A DNA stretch of 64,000 nucleotides, taken from the NCBI RefSeq assembly GCF_025370935.1, contig NC_133498.1:1712224-1776223 (forward strand), in the 5' to 3' direction. Made by a program: the position numbers and the translations under genes. The DNA is from Choristoneura fumiferana. Its lineage: Eukaryota; Arthropoda; Insecta; Lepidoptera; Tortricidae. Below the pieces are notes generated by a model, which saw only the letters and a list, made by a program, of their open reading frames with translations, was not told the origin of the DNA and made no database searches. Shown one piece after another: positions 11,601 to 22,805 of the stretch. Each line of letters opens with the position of its first letter. The stretch's first letter is position 1.

Positions 11601-12398
11601 GGCTATGGAATGCTAAGTCCTTTCAAGTATGATGTTATTTTGTTGTTACATACTAAATTTTAATGTTGGTTGCCTTTATCAAATTAAACAAACAAACATT
11701 ATATTTTTCTGGAGAGCTCTATGGCTGCTCCTATTTATTCATCTTATTTATACTAACCGAAGAACTTACGCAGTCTATTAATGATGTTTGGGTTCCGTTT
11801 GAGGTCTGCGTGGATCCCTCGTTCTGTTTTAAAGCCCCGTACTTGCACATTAATAGTGTTCTGCCGGATACTGTGCGCTAATAAGCCAACAAACTTGTCC
11901 GTGAAGCTGATAAAGCTTCTTCGTTGTATTGTGGTTGTGTTGGGAGACGACCAGCCATTTTTGTTTTGTTCAAAGGATTCTGAGGACACATGGGATACCT
12001 TTCTGGCTGAAGTCAGACAGTCTTTGAGTCTCGACGCCCCGGCGAACGTCTTGAGCGAGCGGATATCCACTCTTCGCATCTCAATCATAACATTTTTGTC
12101 CAAGTTTCTAATAGCTTCTGCAAAGCTTTCTTTACATATTGTTGCATCATTAACTACCGCCGCCGCATCTTTTCTTTTTATATCCTTGTTTTTAGGATGA
12201 CTATGGTTCCTATGCTTGAAAACACTCGAGTAACGCGACGAGAGTTGACTAAAACTAACTAAAATCTGCAACGAAACAAAGGTTATGTTAATGACAAACA
12301 AATTCAGAGTTTTTGACGACTATTGACGTATTTAAAAACGCGACAAGTCTAAGGATCTTTACCTGGTTTTGCGTGTTGATAGAATTCAGTGAGAACAT
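8667..12398 (-). CDS. YME1L: YME1L, mitochondrial i-AAA protease, 5' half (five exons)
   Basis: ATP-dependent zinc metalloprotease of the mitochondrial inner membrane, which degrades and processes proteins facing the intermembrane space. Exons read on the minus strand: 12398-12363, 12265-11770, 10505-10353, 9697-9565 and 8769-8667, with donors GTAAAG, GTAAGT, GTGAGT, GTAACT, GTGAGT and AG acceptors. They join without a stop into 307 codons. The start MFSLNS matches the MFSLSS start of vertebrate YME1L, which decided the ATG at 12398; the longer open frame running to 12301 begins inside intron 1. RGFKT lies in exon 2, as in the vertebrate protein. Exon 4 has the single membrane span at about residues 250-267 (LLTIVLFLAIFVSLMASV). 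Exon 5 holds VTFDDVKGADEAKQEL, the segment just before the AAA domain. Walker A, Walker B and the HExxH zinc site are not in the window, so the gene is cut by the left edge, a gap or the assembly. Identity is very secure; exon edges are by eye. Confidence 0.93.
9085..9490 (-). repeat. Dispersed lepidopteran repeat in YME1L intron 4
   Basis: Two tandem relatives: GGGGGCAAACGAGCAGGCG and GTCAAACGAGCAAGTGGG...CCTGATGGTAAGAGATCACC, then GTAATTTCACCGGCTGTC. Reverse relatives lie at 41745-41905 and 62545-62660. No coding capacity is seen. Confidence 0.65.
9720..10010 (+). repeat. THAP-exon repeat, copy B (YME1L intron 3)
   Basis: Same repeat as at 8030, with an uninterrupted GGCTTTCAAAGTC at 9781-9793 and the splice-donor-like TTTCAG|GTAATA. 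The exon-like part is at about 9865-10000. Confidence 0.6.
10020..10141. mobile_element. MITE with perfect 26-bp terminal inverted repeats
   Basis: CCGTACCTGAGAAGCATAAC (continuing ACTGCA) is matched exactly in reverse at 10116-10141. The element is 122 bp in YME1L intron 3. The target duplication is not clear. Confidence 0.75.
10990..11345 (+). pseudogene. RTE-type LINE pol fragment
   Basis: In YME1L intron 2, antisense to it. Broken frames read YVYLGQIIAPTDQMSKEI, RRIASGWQKYWSLKD and then AKCQQAMERSMLAIKLKDRI, the typical RTE region after the RT domain. Frameshifts separate the parts. Confidence 0.8.
11372..11523. mobile_element. hAT-type MITE (152 bp)
   Basis: Inverted ends CAGTGTTTTTCAAACATTTT and GATTGAAAACACTG; the interior has GCGGCCCCCTTG and GGATTACGACCC. 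Flanks CTTTAGAA and CCTAAGAA agree at 6 of 8 positions, as for an old 8-bp hAT duplication. Confidence 0.75.
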
Positions 12399-12949
12399 GT
12401 TACATGTAGATGGTTTTGTGTTTTTTCACGAGTGCACTCGAAAATTTTGTAGGCTCTTACGTCAAACTTAATTTTCGTAGCAAAATATGGCGAAGGAGCA
12501 ACGACACATTTCTTCTATGACCTCTATGGGTTGGTCAGACTTTTAGTTTAGTTAAAGATTTACCGCCACCTGATAATGATAAGTACTTTTTCTTAATTTT
12601 AGGGAAAAGATTGAAATAATTACACCACCTTTCTAACGAATTCGTTACACATAAATCAAGAACAAAACATGAAATAACAGGGCAAGATAAAAGACATTAA
12701 AATTTGGAATCGATTGAAAATAGCGCCTAAAGTTATAGTTGATGCAAATTGTTCGATTAATATAATATTACAACTAATTTAGCTCCATATATAAATATTT
12801 GCCTCAGTAATTAAAATAAATCTCATTGAAGTTTTGTAAATTTATTTACAGTTTTCATATTATTTCAGAGACAAGCTTTTAAGGGTTTTTTTATGAATTG
12901 GTAATTAACTTCTACGTTGTCTATGATATATTTGGCAGTAAAATCCAAA
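12399..12949. promoter_or_regulatory. Putative bidirectional promoter and 5' UTRs
   Basis: This 551-bp stretch separates the YME1L start codon (minus) from the start codon of the plus-strand gene at 12950. Both 5' UTRs and core promoters must lie here unless untranslated exons exist further away. I see no convincing TATA box for either gene, which fits a housekeeping divergent promoter but proves nothing. Confidence 0.6.
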
Positions 12950-13031
12950 ATGGCGACGAGCGATGACGAGCCTATGCATTTATATGAAGTTTTTCAAAAC
13001 TGTTTCAATAAAATAGCGAATAAACAACAAG
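12950..13031 (+). CDS. First coding exon of an unnamed plus-strand gene
   Basis: The ATG in the context CAAAATGGCG opens 27 codons plus one base. The peptide begins MATSDDEPMHLYEVFQNC and ends NKIANKQQ, followed by the donor G|GTGAGT at 13032. The acidic start followed by a compact hydrophobic stretch looks like the N-terminus of a nuclear or regulatory protein, but I do not recognise the family. The exon ends in phase 1, which fits the exon at 60882. It lies 551 bp from the YME1L start, transcribed the other way. Support comes from the start context, a strong donor and the phase match; transcript data would settle it. Confidence 0.75.
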
Positions 13032-14570
13032 GTGAGTGAAAAAATGCATACCGTGGCCTGTCTCGCGTTCCTCGATCGAATTACCGCGGTCAAGTGAAGT
13101 GTTTCATTGTGAAATTGGACCAAAGTGTTTGCGTGTTATGCCATTTTCAGTGTTGAAACCCAACAGCATTTTTTCAAAATACGTCTAAAAGATCAACCCT
13201 ATGTGCTTTTAACACATTATTTCGACACGTAAGTTAGGTAAAGAAAGTGTTACAGTCGTCAAATACGTTTCTACGACGGTTTGTAAGCCTGAAAAGGCTA
13301 TGTTTTGATCGCACAGTGTATTGTCAAAATGTGCCTGCCCATTGTGCCTCCGTTGATTTTCAGAGCAATGCTGAATTGTTTCACGAGTTTTATTTACTTT
13401 GACGTACACTGTGACGCTTAATCTGGTAAAGTAGGCTTTATTGACCCACAGCATTGGTAAAAAAATGCTTAAAATTACCATTTAAACTTAAGTATTCTCG
13501 GAATGCATTTATCTCGTCTCCGACTCGTGCCTGGTATAGTTGTACATAGATGGCGATTTGCCGTTTTTATGTTCTCTTTATGCCTATGTTTACAGTATAA
13601 ATTTGTTTATTTACTCACGCGGACTGAGACGTGAATGTTACAATCTATGGCATACCTACATAGAGCTGACTAGTTACGTACTCGGAACCCTGGACTCATA
13701 AACAAACGTTTGAGAAAATATACAAACGGTTTCATTATTCTATTGGGGAGCAAAAATATCAGAGCTTTATTTATGCACACTTATCTACTTGTTTGATTTA
13801 TTGTTGCTGCCTGAAGTGTCTGATCAAAAATAAACAAAAGTTTTTAGTTTGTAATTTGACTAATAGGCTGTAAGGTTTCGCAACCTTTGCCCTAAGCTTA
13901 AATAAATGGATGTGAAGCATTATGGTTCAATTAATTTTACTCCAGTCTCCAGAGTCCAGTCCAGGCCTTAAAAAAAAAATGGAACATTGTTTGTTGGAGT
14001 ATGATCTAGGGAATATACAAATAAACTAAATCCTTAATGCTGCCTTGTTTTCCACTTGGTTTTTTTATTTATTTATAACAAAACAATTGTTCAAACCTAT
14101 ATTTAATCAATGAACTACCTATTAACTTTTGATGAGTTGTCCTTGTAAAGTTTATTTTTCGCCACATTATCTACCATTAGTAATTTTTGAAATTGGGTAC
14201 TACTCCATTCCACATCTTAATAAGGCTTATTTCTACTATTAGCCATTCACCTGTTTTTTGTAAGTTTAATCAATTGTATGTACGTATGTAAACTCTTTTA
14301 TTGTACAAAAGAAAAGAAACAAAATACTAATGACAAACTTTGAGATACTTGTACAAAGGCGGACTTATCCCTTTAAGGCATCTCTACCATCAATATGTAT
14401 CAATCATTTTCCAATTGGGGACCCATAGACTAAGAGAATTTTTTAATCTGTCATAACCTGAAAAAAAGAATTGTAAACAACAGTTAGGGCTGCATGGTTA
14501 ATATTTCCTTTGCCTATTGTATTGACTTAATTAATAATAACAGATTAATCATAAAATATGGGAAATTATT
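13032..14570. other. Giant intron, first part: nothing recognised
   Basis: Low-copy-looking AT-rich DNA after the exon 1 donor. No exon, RNA or known repeat seen. Such stretches may hold enhancers, but nothing shows it. Confidence 0.4.
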
Positions 14571-14573
14571 CAA

Positions 14574-14990
14574 ATTAAAATCATTTATTCAGTAAATAGG
14601 CCGCAATGGCACTTTTCCACATCATTTTTTAAACTACCAGCGCTTTTGGAAAAAGACCATCATTGCCAAGAAGAATGCGCCGCAAGAAACTGCGCAGAAA
14701 GTAATTTTTTCAAAATAAAATAATTACAAATAAAATACTTAAAACTACAGTATACAATTAAAGAAAAAATTACAAACAAATAATAATAATAATACAGGGA
14801 TTTATGGGGTCCCTTAAGGGCAACACACACAGAGAGCGGGCGCGGGTCGTGCGCGGGCCCGCGACGGGCGTATTTGCATGGCGGTATATGGACGCCTTCA
14901 CACAGAACGCGGGCGCGGGCGCGGGTCGTGCGCGGGCCCGCGCCCGTCGCCCGTCGTCACAAACACGCGCGGGCCGAGCGCAGAGTTACC
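14574..14990 (-). mobile_element. LINE 3' end plus GC-rich segment
   Basis: Plus strand: TTATTCAGTAAATAGGCCGC, then AAGAATGCGCCGCAAGAAAC, then GGGGTCCCTTAAGGGCAAC and GCGGGCGCGGGTCGTGCG. Same family as 34300-34640 (plus) and 35388-35730 (minus). Confidence 0.75.
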
Positions 14991-15149
14991 AACTCTCAAA
15001 AATATTTATCCCTAAAACTTAAGTTAAAAACCCCTAAAATTGCTATAATTAATTGGAAATCCCCCTAAAACATGTTAGTATAGGTAGTGCCACAAGAATG
15101 AAGTGAATGATTACACACACAGCAACATGTCGTATAATGACATCAGGCA

Positions 15150-15440
15150 GGATTGTAAGTTTGATATACTTACCATCCAGATTTTTTTTTAATTTTCCAC
15201 CCACCGGCTTACTTACATACAAAAAATCTCTACTTTACGTCTATGGGAGGTACCCACAAAATGTTTTTTTTTTTTTTTTAATTTTTCATTGTACAAGTAT
15301 CATTTTGTCGGGATAGTTTTCATTATATATCCGTGCAAAATTACAGCTTTCTAGCATTGATAGTCCCTGAGCAAAGCCGCGGACGGACAGACAGACAGAC
15401 AGACATGGCGAAACTATACGGGTTCCGTTTTTGAACTATG
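15150..15440 (+). repeat. Dispersed repeat (TTTGATATACTTACCATCC family)
   Basis: Matches parts of 61430-61875, including CGTCTATGGGAGGTAC and the GACAGACAGACATGGCG end. Confidence 0.65.
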
Positions 15441-15728
15441 GTCCAGACGATTACATTTGCTTTTGTGATGGCAGCGACATTGGATTTGATTTTTTTTCGT
15501 GTGAAGATTCTATTTTTCGAGCCCTTTCATTTGATACCCATATGGAACAGACTGAAAAGAAATACACACTAGGCTATTTTCGATGGAAGCTATATTGGAT
15601 AAAACATATATATGTTAATATAACCTAACTACTATACCACATTTTAGCATGCGTTGCTGCAGGTAATGCAAAATCTTATTAGGTTCAACAGGTTAATACG
15701 TATAAAAATATTTTTTTAAGAAGAAAGT

Positions 15729-16459
15729 AAAACCGACTCCAAAAAAAATAACAAAAAATGGAACCGACCGCAAAACCCTTGAAAGCTCGAAGTCGGTGAC
15801 TCAGCACGAGCCAGCAGGTATGGAACAATAGTCGTCTACCTCACGATCCTGCTGGGTCATGCTGAGTCATCAAATTTGACTGGCTAGATCGGGTTACCCC
15901 AGGCCCAATAATTTTGTATTTTTATTTTTTTTATCAAGAAATAATGTGAAATATAAGAAATACAAAATAAATATAAAAAGCAAAACTTCCCAACAATCCT
16001 TAAAAATACCCCATCCCAGTTATTTACCCCCTAAATTTGAGGGGAAAACCCCTAATTTGGCAGCCGTGCCGAGCGGCAAATGGCCGGTGTTTGTATCGCG
16101 CCGCCGCTTTGACACGCGCCGCCTCTGTCAAAGGATGCCGCGTGCGATTTATGGCTTTACCTTCGCACGCGGCGTCCTTTGACAGGTAGGGTTGCAACGA
16201 TATATCGAATTTTTGATAGTATCGATAACTTTGACTCCACAGTATTGATATATTAGCATTGCCTATCTACAGTGCACCCAGGCTTTTTTTTAAGGGAAGT
16301 TAAAGTAACGTATTTCTGTAACTTAACCATTACATAAATTTAAATAATAAAGTAAAATCCACACTGTTAACTTTCTAATAAAAATATAATTGTCAGCCAT
16401 GTACAGCTAATTAAATTGACAAGTACTATATATAAGTAAATATTATAAATGCGAAAGTT

Positions 16460-16558
<99 letters not shown>

Positions 16559-17512
16559 GTGTGTGTTTGTTTGTTTGTTACTCCTTCACACTAAAACGAC
16601 ATTTGAATGAAATTTGGTACGTAGATAGCTGGAATAACATAAAGGCTACTTTTTACAACCTTTTATTTAGTTTCACATGTCCCGTTGTCTGTCTGTCCGT
16701 CTGTAGTCAAATTCTGCAAGTATATTTTGACCACTTCCAGTAGTCAGATTGACTTGAAATTTGGAATACTTATGTAAATTGTGTAACAATACAATAATCT
16801 GGTAGTGACAGGGCACTGGCGGTCTGAAAGGTTGGGTTACGTGAAAAAAAATGTTGATAACTAATTAGATAAATATTATAATTAATTAATGACATATCGT
16901 GTAGGTACATTCAACGTAATAAATAAGTGATCACTTTTGTACCTTGGCACTTTAACGTCATGTTTGATAAGCCATACGAAATTGTGTAACGACTGAAAGC
17001 GACAAGGTACCTATACCTAAACAGTGATCACTTATTTATGACGTTGACTGTCGAACAACATACATAATATAAAAAAATACTTACTTTTAATCCCATCCCA
17101 CTAATATTATGAATGCGAAAGTTTGTAAGTCTGTTTCTTTATTACTTCATCAGCCATCATCATCACGTCAAAATCGCTGAACCGATTTAGATGAAATTCG
17201 GTATACAATGTATCCCGCAGAAACTATACAAATTTTCCGGGATAAAACTATCCTATGTCCATCTCTGTGACTACAACTATATGTATACCAAATTTCATCT
17301 AAATCGGTTCAGTGGTTTAGACGTGATGAAGTAATAAACAAGAACCGGCCAAGAGCGTGTCGGTTTTTTTTATTTCAATTATTTATGCTGGCTCGTGCTG
17401 AGGCACCGACTTCGAGCTAGTAGGTACACCTAGGAAAATATTTTGAAGGGTTTTGTAGTCGGTTCCATTTATTGTTATTTTTTTTTTTTTTTGGAATCGG
17501 TTTTACTTTTTT
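15729..17512. mobile_element. Element with ~90-bp terminal inverted repeats (unclassified)
   Basis: The left end TAAAACCGACTCC...GACTCAGCACGAGCC is matched in reverse by GGCTCGTGCTGAGGCACCGAC...CGGTTTTACTTTTTTG at about 17387-17512. The interior holds the GT array and two smaller inverted-repeat elements (about 16912-17049 and 17140-17340). No transposase is seen. Copy 1 (1-1755) lacks the outermost left bases because of the window edge. Confidence 0.6.
16461..16570 (+). repeat. (GT)n microsatellite, copy 2
   Basis: Same array as at 709-812 with three more GT units. Cys/Val reading frames through it are artefacts. Confidence 0.95.
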
Positions 17513-17644
17513 GTTAACCACATATATCTCGCGGCACTGTATAATTGCCTGAATTGAATTGATGAAGTAAGGGACGAGTTCAGCAATCCCTGTTCTGGCC
17601 GAGGCTTGTATAGTGCTTTTCTCAAACAATGTGAGGAAATATTT

Positions 17645-18280
17645 CATCCATCCATCCATCCATCCATCGCATCGCTTCGCATCGCATCGCTTCGCATCGC
17701 TTCGCATCGCTTCGCATCGCTTCGCATCGCATCGTATCGCATCGCATCGTATCGCATCGCATCGCTTCGCACCGCTTGGCATCGCTTGGCATCGCTTCGC
17801 ATCGCTTCGCATCGCCTCGCAGCGCTTCGCATCGCCTCGCATCGCTTCGCATCGCCTCGCATCGCTTCGCATCGCCTCGCATCGCTTCGCATCGCCTCGC
17901 ATCGCTTCGCATCGCCTCGCATCGCTTCGCATCGCCTCGCATCGCTTCGCATCGCATCTCTTCGCATCGCATCGCTTCGCATCGCTTCGCATCGCTTCGC
18001 ATCGCTTCGCATCGCTTCGCATCGCTTCACATCGCTTCGCATCGCATCGTATCGCATCGCATCGCTTCGCTTCGCATCGCATCGCTTCGCTTCGCATCGC
18101 ATCGCATCGCATCGCTTCGCATCGCTTGGCATCGCTTGGCATCGCTTGGCATCGCTTGGCATCGCGTGGCATCGCTTGGCATCGCTTGGCATCGCTTGGC
18201 ATCGCTTGGCATCGCTTGGCATCGCATCGTATCGCTTCGCATCGTATCCCATCGCTTTGCATGGCATCGCATCGCAGTAT
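17645..18280. repeat. Pentamer satellite (ATCGC/TTCGC), copy 2
   Basis: Same array as at 1885-2520 with only a few substitutions and the same total length, so both arrays have stayed equal since the duplication. Confidence 0.95.
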
Positions 18281-19339
18281 CGCAAATGCTTATAGAGTAG
18301 TGGTGGTTGGCTGTTCGTAATTTTTCCTTTGTCAGTTTAATGTTAGTAAGTAAAATTAAAAAGTTAGAGCAGCGGACAATAATGGATTTTCATACATACT
18401 TCATGGCCTAGGCCAAGAAGTTATGTAGAGAGGTGGTAGGGAGCCATAAATGAGAATCTTCATGTCTCCATTTCGTGACATTAACGCAAACATTTCCGAG
18501 CATGTTTGAGAAAATAAAATTATTCTTATTCTTGGTTCTAGAACTGTTTTCATTTGTACTCCAAAAGTCGCCAGATAAACCATTTTTTTAATCAAAACTT
18601 TTTTTTTGGTCGCTAAGATTTAAGCAAAAGCCGTCACTTCTAGGGATAAAGTCACTAAACTGGCAACATTGATAGCCGCCGCGGGCCCGTCGCGGGTCCG
18701 ACCCGCGCTCTGTGTGAATACAACGAACCGCGCGGCTCCCGCGGCGGACACGACCCGACCCGCGCCCGCTCTCTGTGTGTGTTGCCCTTTAGTTACAAAA
18801 CTAAACACTAACTATATCTACGTTCAGTGGAAGTGTAGTGTAGAATGCTTCCACAGTCATAAATTAAAAAAATATATACATTTCAGGTCAAGTAACCATT
18901 AAGCTTTTGGATTCCGAAGGCAAGCTCATGCCTGCCGCCCCCAAAGTTAGCTCACACGCACTCATGTCATGCTCTGAAAGCAGAGCGGTCCCGAGGGCAT
19001 GGTATTGCTTCCGCTCCCATAAGCTCTATGGGATTGTCTTGGGAACTTGGACGTCGCGAGCCTGTGACTAGAAATTAAACTAAAAATATAAAAGTTTAAA
19101 ATCCATAAGCTTAACAATATACAGTCTTAAATATAGCAAGGGGTTATATTATAACACAAAAGTCTAAAATTTAAACTAGAATTGTATACAGTATCTTTTA
19201 CCCTTTTCCTAAATTCGAATTTAGTTGAATTATTTTTGACTGATCATTAAAGACTGACGGAGGAGCCTAAGTAGGTAATAGGGTCTTACCTTAAAATAAA
19301 ATCCATTAGAATTGGGTACATTTAGTTTTCTGGGATGGT

Positions 19340-20385
19340 CCATATTATTTGACCTGGTTTCATACAATATACTGTGGAAAAAACTGGAAGATACTGGTAT
19401 ACCAAGTGACACAATACGTATCTTTAAGTACTGGTATGGAAACCAGGTTAACAGCGTTAGATGGTCAACCGCACTGTCTGACGAATACAGGTTGGAATGT
19501 GGGGTGAGACAGGGGGGTTTGTCTTCGCCGACGCTGTTCAACCTGTATGTAAACGGGCTCATCGAGGCACTCAGCAGTACACGTGTCGGCTGCCACATAG
19601 ATGGAGTCTGCGTTAACAACATCAGTTACGCAGACGATATGGTGCTGCTTAGTGCGTCGGTGTGCGGATTGCGTAGGCTGCTCGTAATGTGTGAAACCTA
19701 TGCAGCAAGCCACGGCTTAAAATATAATATTCTGAAAAGTCAGTACATGGTCTTTGAGAGCGGTCGCAAGGATAGAAATGAGATTCCTCTCATTTGTCTC
19801 GATATCAACAGAGTAAACCAATTTAAATATCTAGGTCATGTGCTTGCGACCGACCTCAAGGACGACCTGGATATGGAAAGGGAGCGAAGGGCTCTTTCGG
19901 TTCGGGCAAATGTGATCGCACGCAGATTTGCGGGGTGCTCGAGGGAGGCGAAGGTTACGTTGTTTCGAGCTTTTTGCAGTTCCCTCTACACATGCAGTCT
20001 GTGGGCGCACTATACGCAACGGGCCTGGGGGGCCTTCGGGTCCAATATAATAATGCGTTTCGGGCATTGTTGGGACTGCCTCGCCACTGTAGCGCATCAG
20101 GGATGTTTGTGGAGGCGCGCGTTAACTGTTTCTACACGACCATGCGCGGGCGCGCCACATCCCTGCTGCGCCGCGTGCGGGGCAGTTCCAACACCGTCCT
20201 GCGTGTGATAGCGGACAGACTTGACTGTGACTACATGTCACACTGTGAGGGACTGCATTCCCCTACCAGTGTGATACTGTGGTAGAATGAGTCAAGTTTT
20301 ATTAATTTGTAAGTACCTACTAATCTTTAGAAACTAAGCAACAACTACTAACATAATATGTGTCCCAGTTACATGAAATAAATTA

Positions 20386-20429
<44 letters not shown>

Positions 20430-20430
20430 T
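19340..20430 (+). pseudogene. 5'-truncated non-LTR retrotransposon RT fragment, copy 2
   Basis: The frame is open from about 19312 to 20208 but its first codon is TTG; the true start is lost. The fragment keeps the central and C-terminal RT: ILWKKLEDTGIPSD, LECGVRQGGLSSPTLF, catalytic YADD at 19627-19638, and the thumb-like HGLKYNILKSQYMVF. A frameshift near 20035 moves the end into another frame that stops after GLHSPTSVILW at about 20285. The 3' UTR ends in AATAAATTATATTATT and a (TTA)n tail. It belongs to the lepidopteran CR1/Jockey-like LINEs; the clade is not certain. Confidence 0.9.
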
Positions 20431-20449
20431 TTTTATCGATAGTAGACTT

Positions 20450-21622
20450 TGTAGCGAAGCTTACCCAAAATTCAATGTACCTCGGGCAAGCCCCACAACA
20501 CAACACTTATGTGCAATGCACTATAAATGAAACGTATAATTTTGAGATATGATTAATAAAGATTTAATGTAAAAAAAAAAATCAGCCGATGAAATAACAG
20601 AGTAGTATTAACGGGTCGTCATATTGTTTTGCCAAAAGATTACCGAAATCATGGAGGCCTTCGTGGGCTTTTAGAATTTTGAAAAATATAGTACAAAATA
20701 TATATGGAATGGGCAAATAAACTATGCAAGTAGTTTTCGAAATTACAAAATAATTCGCGATACTTTAGAGCGTAACACCAAGTAGGATCTTATGCGCATA
20801 AAATTCTATTAACAGTAGAAAAGAGTTCCGAACGTGTTTGCTTAAGACTACGATATAAAACTGAAGCGAAAAGTTAGAAAAACATAGAATACTTTTTAAA
20901 AAAAATGTGAAACTACTGAAATTTTAAAATTGTTCGCCGTTATAAGCCAAAAAATAAAGTTTTTAGTAAGAAACTCCAAAAGTTTGTGACAATCTTCACG
21001 TGGTCTTTGTTGTTGGTGTGGAGCGGTTCCCCTGTCACTGGATGCAGGCAACAATCCCGACACCGAAGCGATGACAAATTATGCCCACAATCGTGTGCGG
21101 AGCGCAGTACGATGTCCACAAAAATCCACACCGTAAGGTGGGAGCTGAAAAGATAAAAGAGACTAAGAATTTATTCAAACCATGAGCCCTAACAAAACCT
21201 AAATTCGCAACAAAACAGGAAAAAACTTACCCGAAACTGGCAAAAACAGATCCGGCTTTTAATAAAAGGGAGGCGACTACGAGCCACCAGCTCGCAGCAG
21301 TTGGAGAAACAATCAATTCGCCAGGTTATAATAATTAACACTTTAGAACACCATTATATGTGTCACATAAAAGAAATCCCATGAATATTAAACCAAAATA
21401 TTAATCCAAGGCACTATTGCCAAAAATCATCCACGGGAAAACACATTTGACAAACCAAATTTTCGCGTCCTCTGTTCCACGTTTCCAGGATACCAATTCA
21501 AACCTTTAAAAAAAAATCAAGAAGTGAACCGCAACTAAACGACCAAAACGTATAAGCAAAAATAGGTTAACACTCAATTTCAAAAAAGAAGGTTAGATTG
21601 CATGCAGCAGATTTATGCTGCA
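20450..21622 (-). repeat. 3' LTR of the gypsy element
   Basis: 1,173 bp, TG...CA ends, preceded by the ACTT target duplication at 20446-20449. Differences from the other LTR include GTAGCGAAG/GTAGCAAAG, AATGTACC/AATGAACC, AAATTGTTC/AAATAGTTC and poly-A lengths. Confidence 0.95.
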
Positions 21623-21626
21623 GTTA

Positions 21627-21636
21627 TCCCCCTACT
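21627..21636 (-). other. Polypurine tract of the gypsy element
   Basis: AGTAGGGGGA on the minus strand, four bases (TAAC) before the 3' LTR begins TGCAGC; this is the expected plus-strand priming site. Confidence 0.75.
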
Positions 21637-22805
21637 AAAATAAAAAACTTTAAACCAACCAAAAGAATCAGACTGTATAATAATTCTAACCGAAAACCAC
21701 CATACCGAAATTAACGCCTAAAGCTAAAATTTGAAGCATTAAATAAAAACTAAAACAACCAAAAAGAACGACGACAACCCTAATACTACCCTACCGTACA
21801 AACGATAAGTAAACCCTAAACCAAGTACGACGAAACTTAAAACGACTAGGTGACAACCCTAATGTGAAAGACAAACAGAAACCACGATAACACTGAGACT
21901 ACCTTAGCCAAACGAAAAACTAACTTATTCACTAATATAGCAACCGCTAATATACAACCCGAAAGAGTCCACTAATCCTATTTGGTGTCAACAGAAACCA
22001 AGACTAAACCTAAAAGAAACCTACCTAAAAACTATACACCAGTGTAGAACTAATCACTGATTAGAGCAGCTTTACGACCCACTGCCTAACCGTTGATTGT
22101 CCCCACAACTATACCCCCAGCTAAAAAACTTTTTTACAACACTAAAAGCTAACTCACAAGACAACAAACCTAACACAGACAATAATTATCAGACAGAATC
22201 AATAATTAAATAACAAACTATAATACAACGAGGTCTAGATTCACTGAAACTCGACGAAAAGTCAAACAGCGATAGAATAAGTTTACAAACTACTATGTAC
22301 ATCCAAACACCTAGGCTTTAGACACCTTGCTAAAACGATAGGGGAACACGGAAACTACGTTCGAAATTTTAAAAATACATTAATTTGTTTCGACCACAAA
22401 AACAATTGAACTACGCCAGCCCATCGGCGTAGAACAGCGCAGGGCCGTAATTGGGTGTATCCTTTTTTACGCCCAGATCAAAGAAAATGTAAGTTGCATA
22501 TATTGGACAGAACTGATGAACACACAAACATACATAAAGATATAAAGTAGATATAAATAAAAAAACTGAAACGTACAAAGGGTGTTCACAGATCTAAGGA
22601 AAGAATAATATACCTGAATCATAGTACCCAAAATGTACCAACACTGTTACAAAATTTAATAAAACGACATTATAATAATCTAAAAAAAAAAATGTATGTC
22701 AGGGAGAAACTAACCGAATTGAACCCGCTAAAACAACAGGGCAGATAGAATGCCAAATTAGAATTTAGAAAAGGCCAATTTAGAAAACCGCAGAGGTAGT
22801 TCGAA
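21637..22805 (-). other. Non-coding 3' region of the gypsy element
   Basis: About 1.17 kb between the pol stop and the PPT contains no reading frame over 60 codons and no recognisable env. It is A/C-rich on the plus strand. Confidence 0.7.

Larger units (their letters stand above)
15753..20430. repeat. Duplicated block, copy 2
   Basis: The second copy lies in the first intron of the plus-strand gene. It has a longer GT array and a longer (TTA)n tail. Its LINE frame is open for 298 codons where copy 1 is broken early. Confidence 0.95.

Noticed and set aside
11781..12200. 139-codon plus-strand frame
   Set aside because: Shadow of YME1L exon 2 on the opposite strand.
12266..12301. Upstream extension of YME1L exon 2 to a TTG
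   Set aside because: CTTTGTTTCGTTGCAG is a clear acceptor, and exon 1 at 12398-12363 supplies the true start.
20940..21131. 63-codon Cys/His-bearing frame on the element's sense strand in both LTRs (also 27746-27937)
   Set aside because: It begins at GTG, has no ATG, and its presence in both LTRs is automatic. No known domain.
21637..22805. env gene of an insect retrovirus-like element
   Set aside because: No open frame over 60 codons and no envelope-like features between pol and the PPT.
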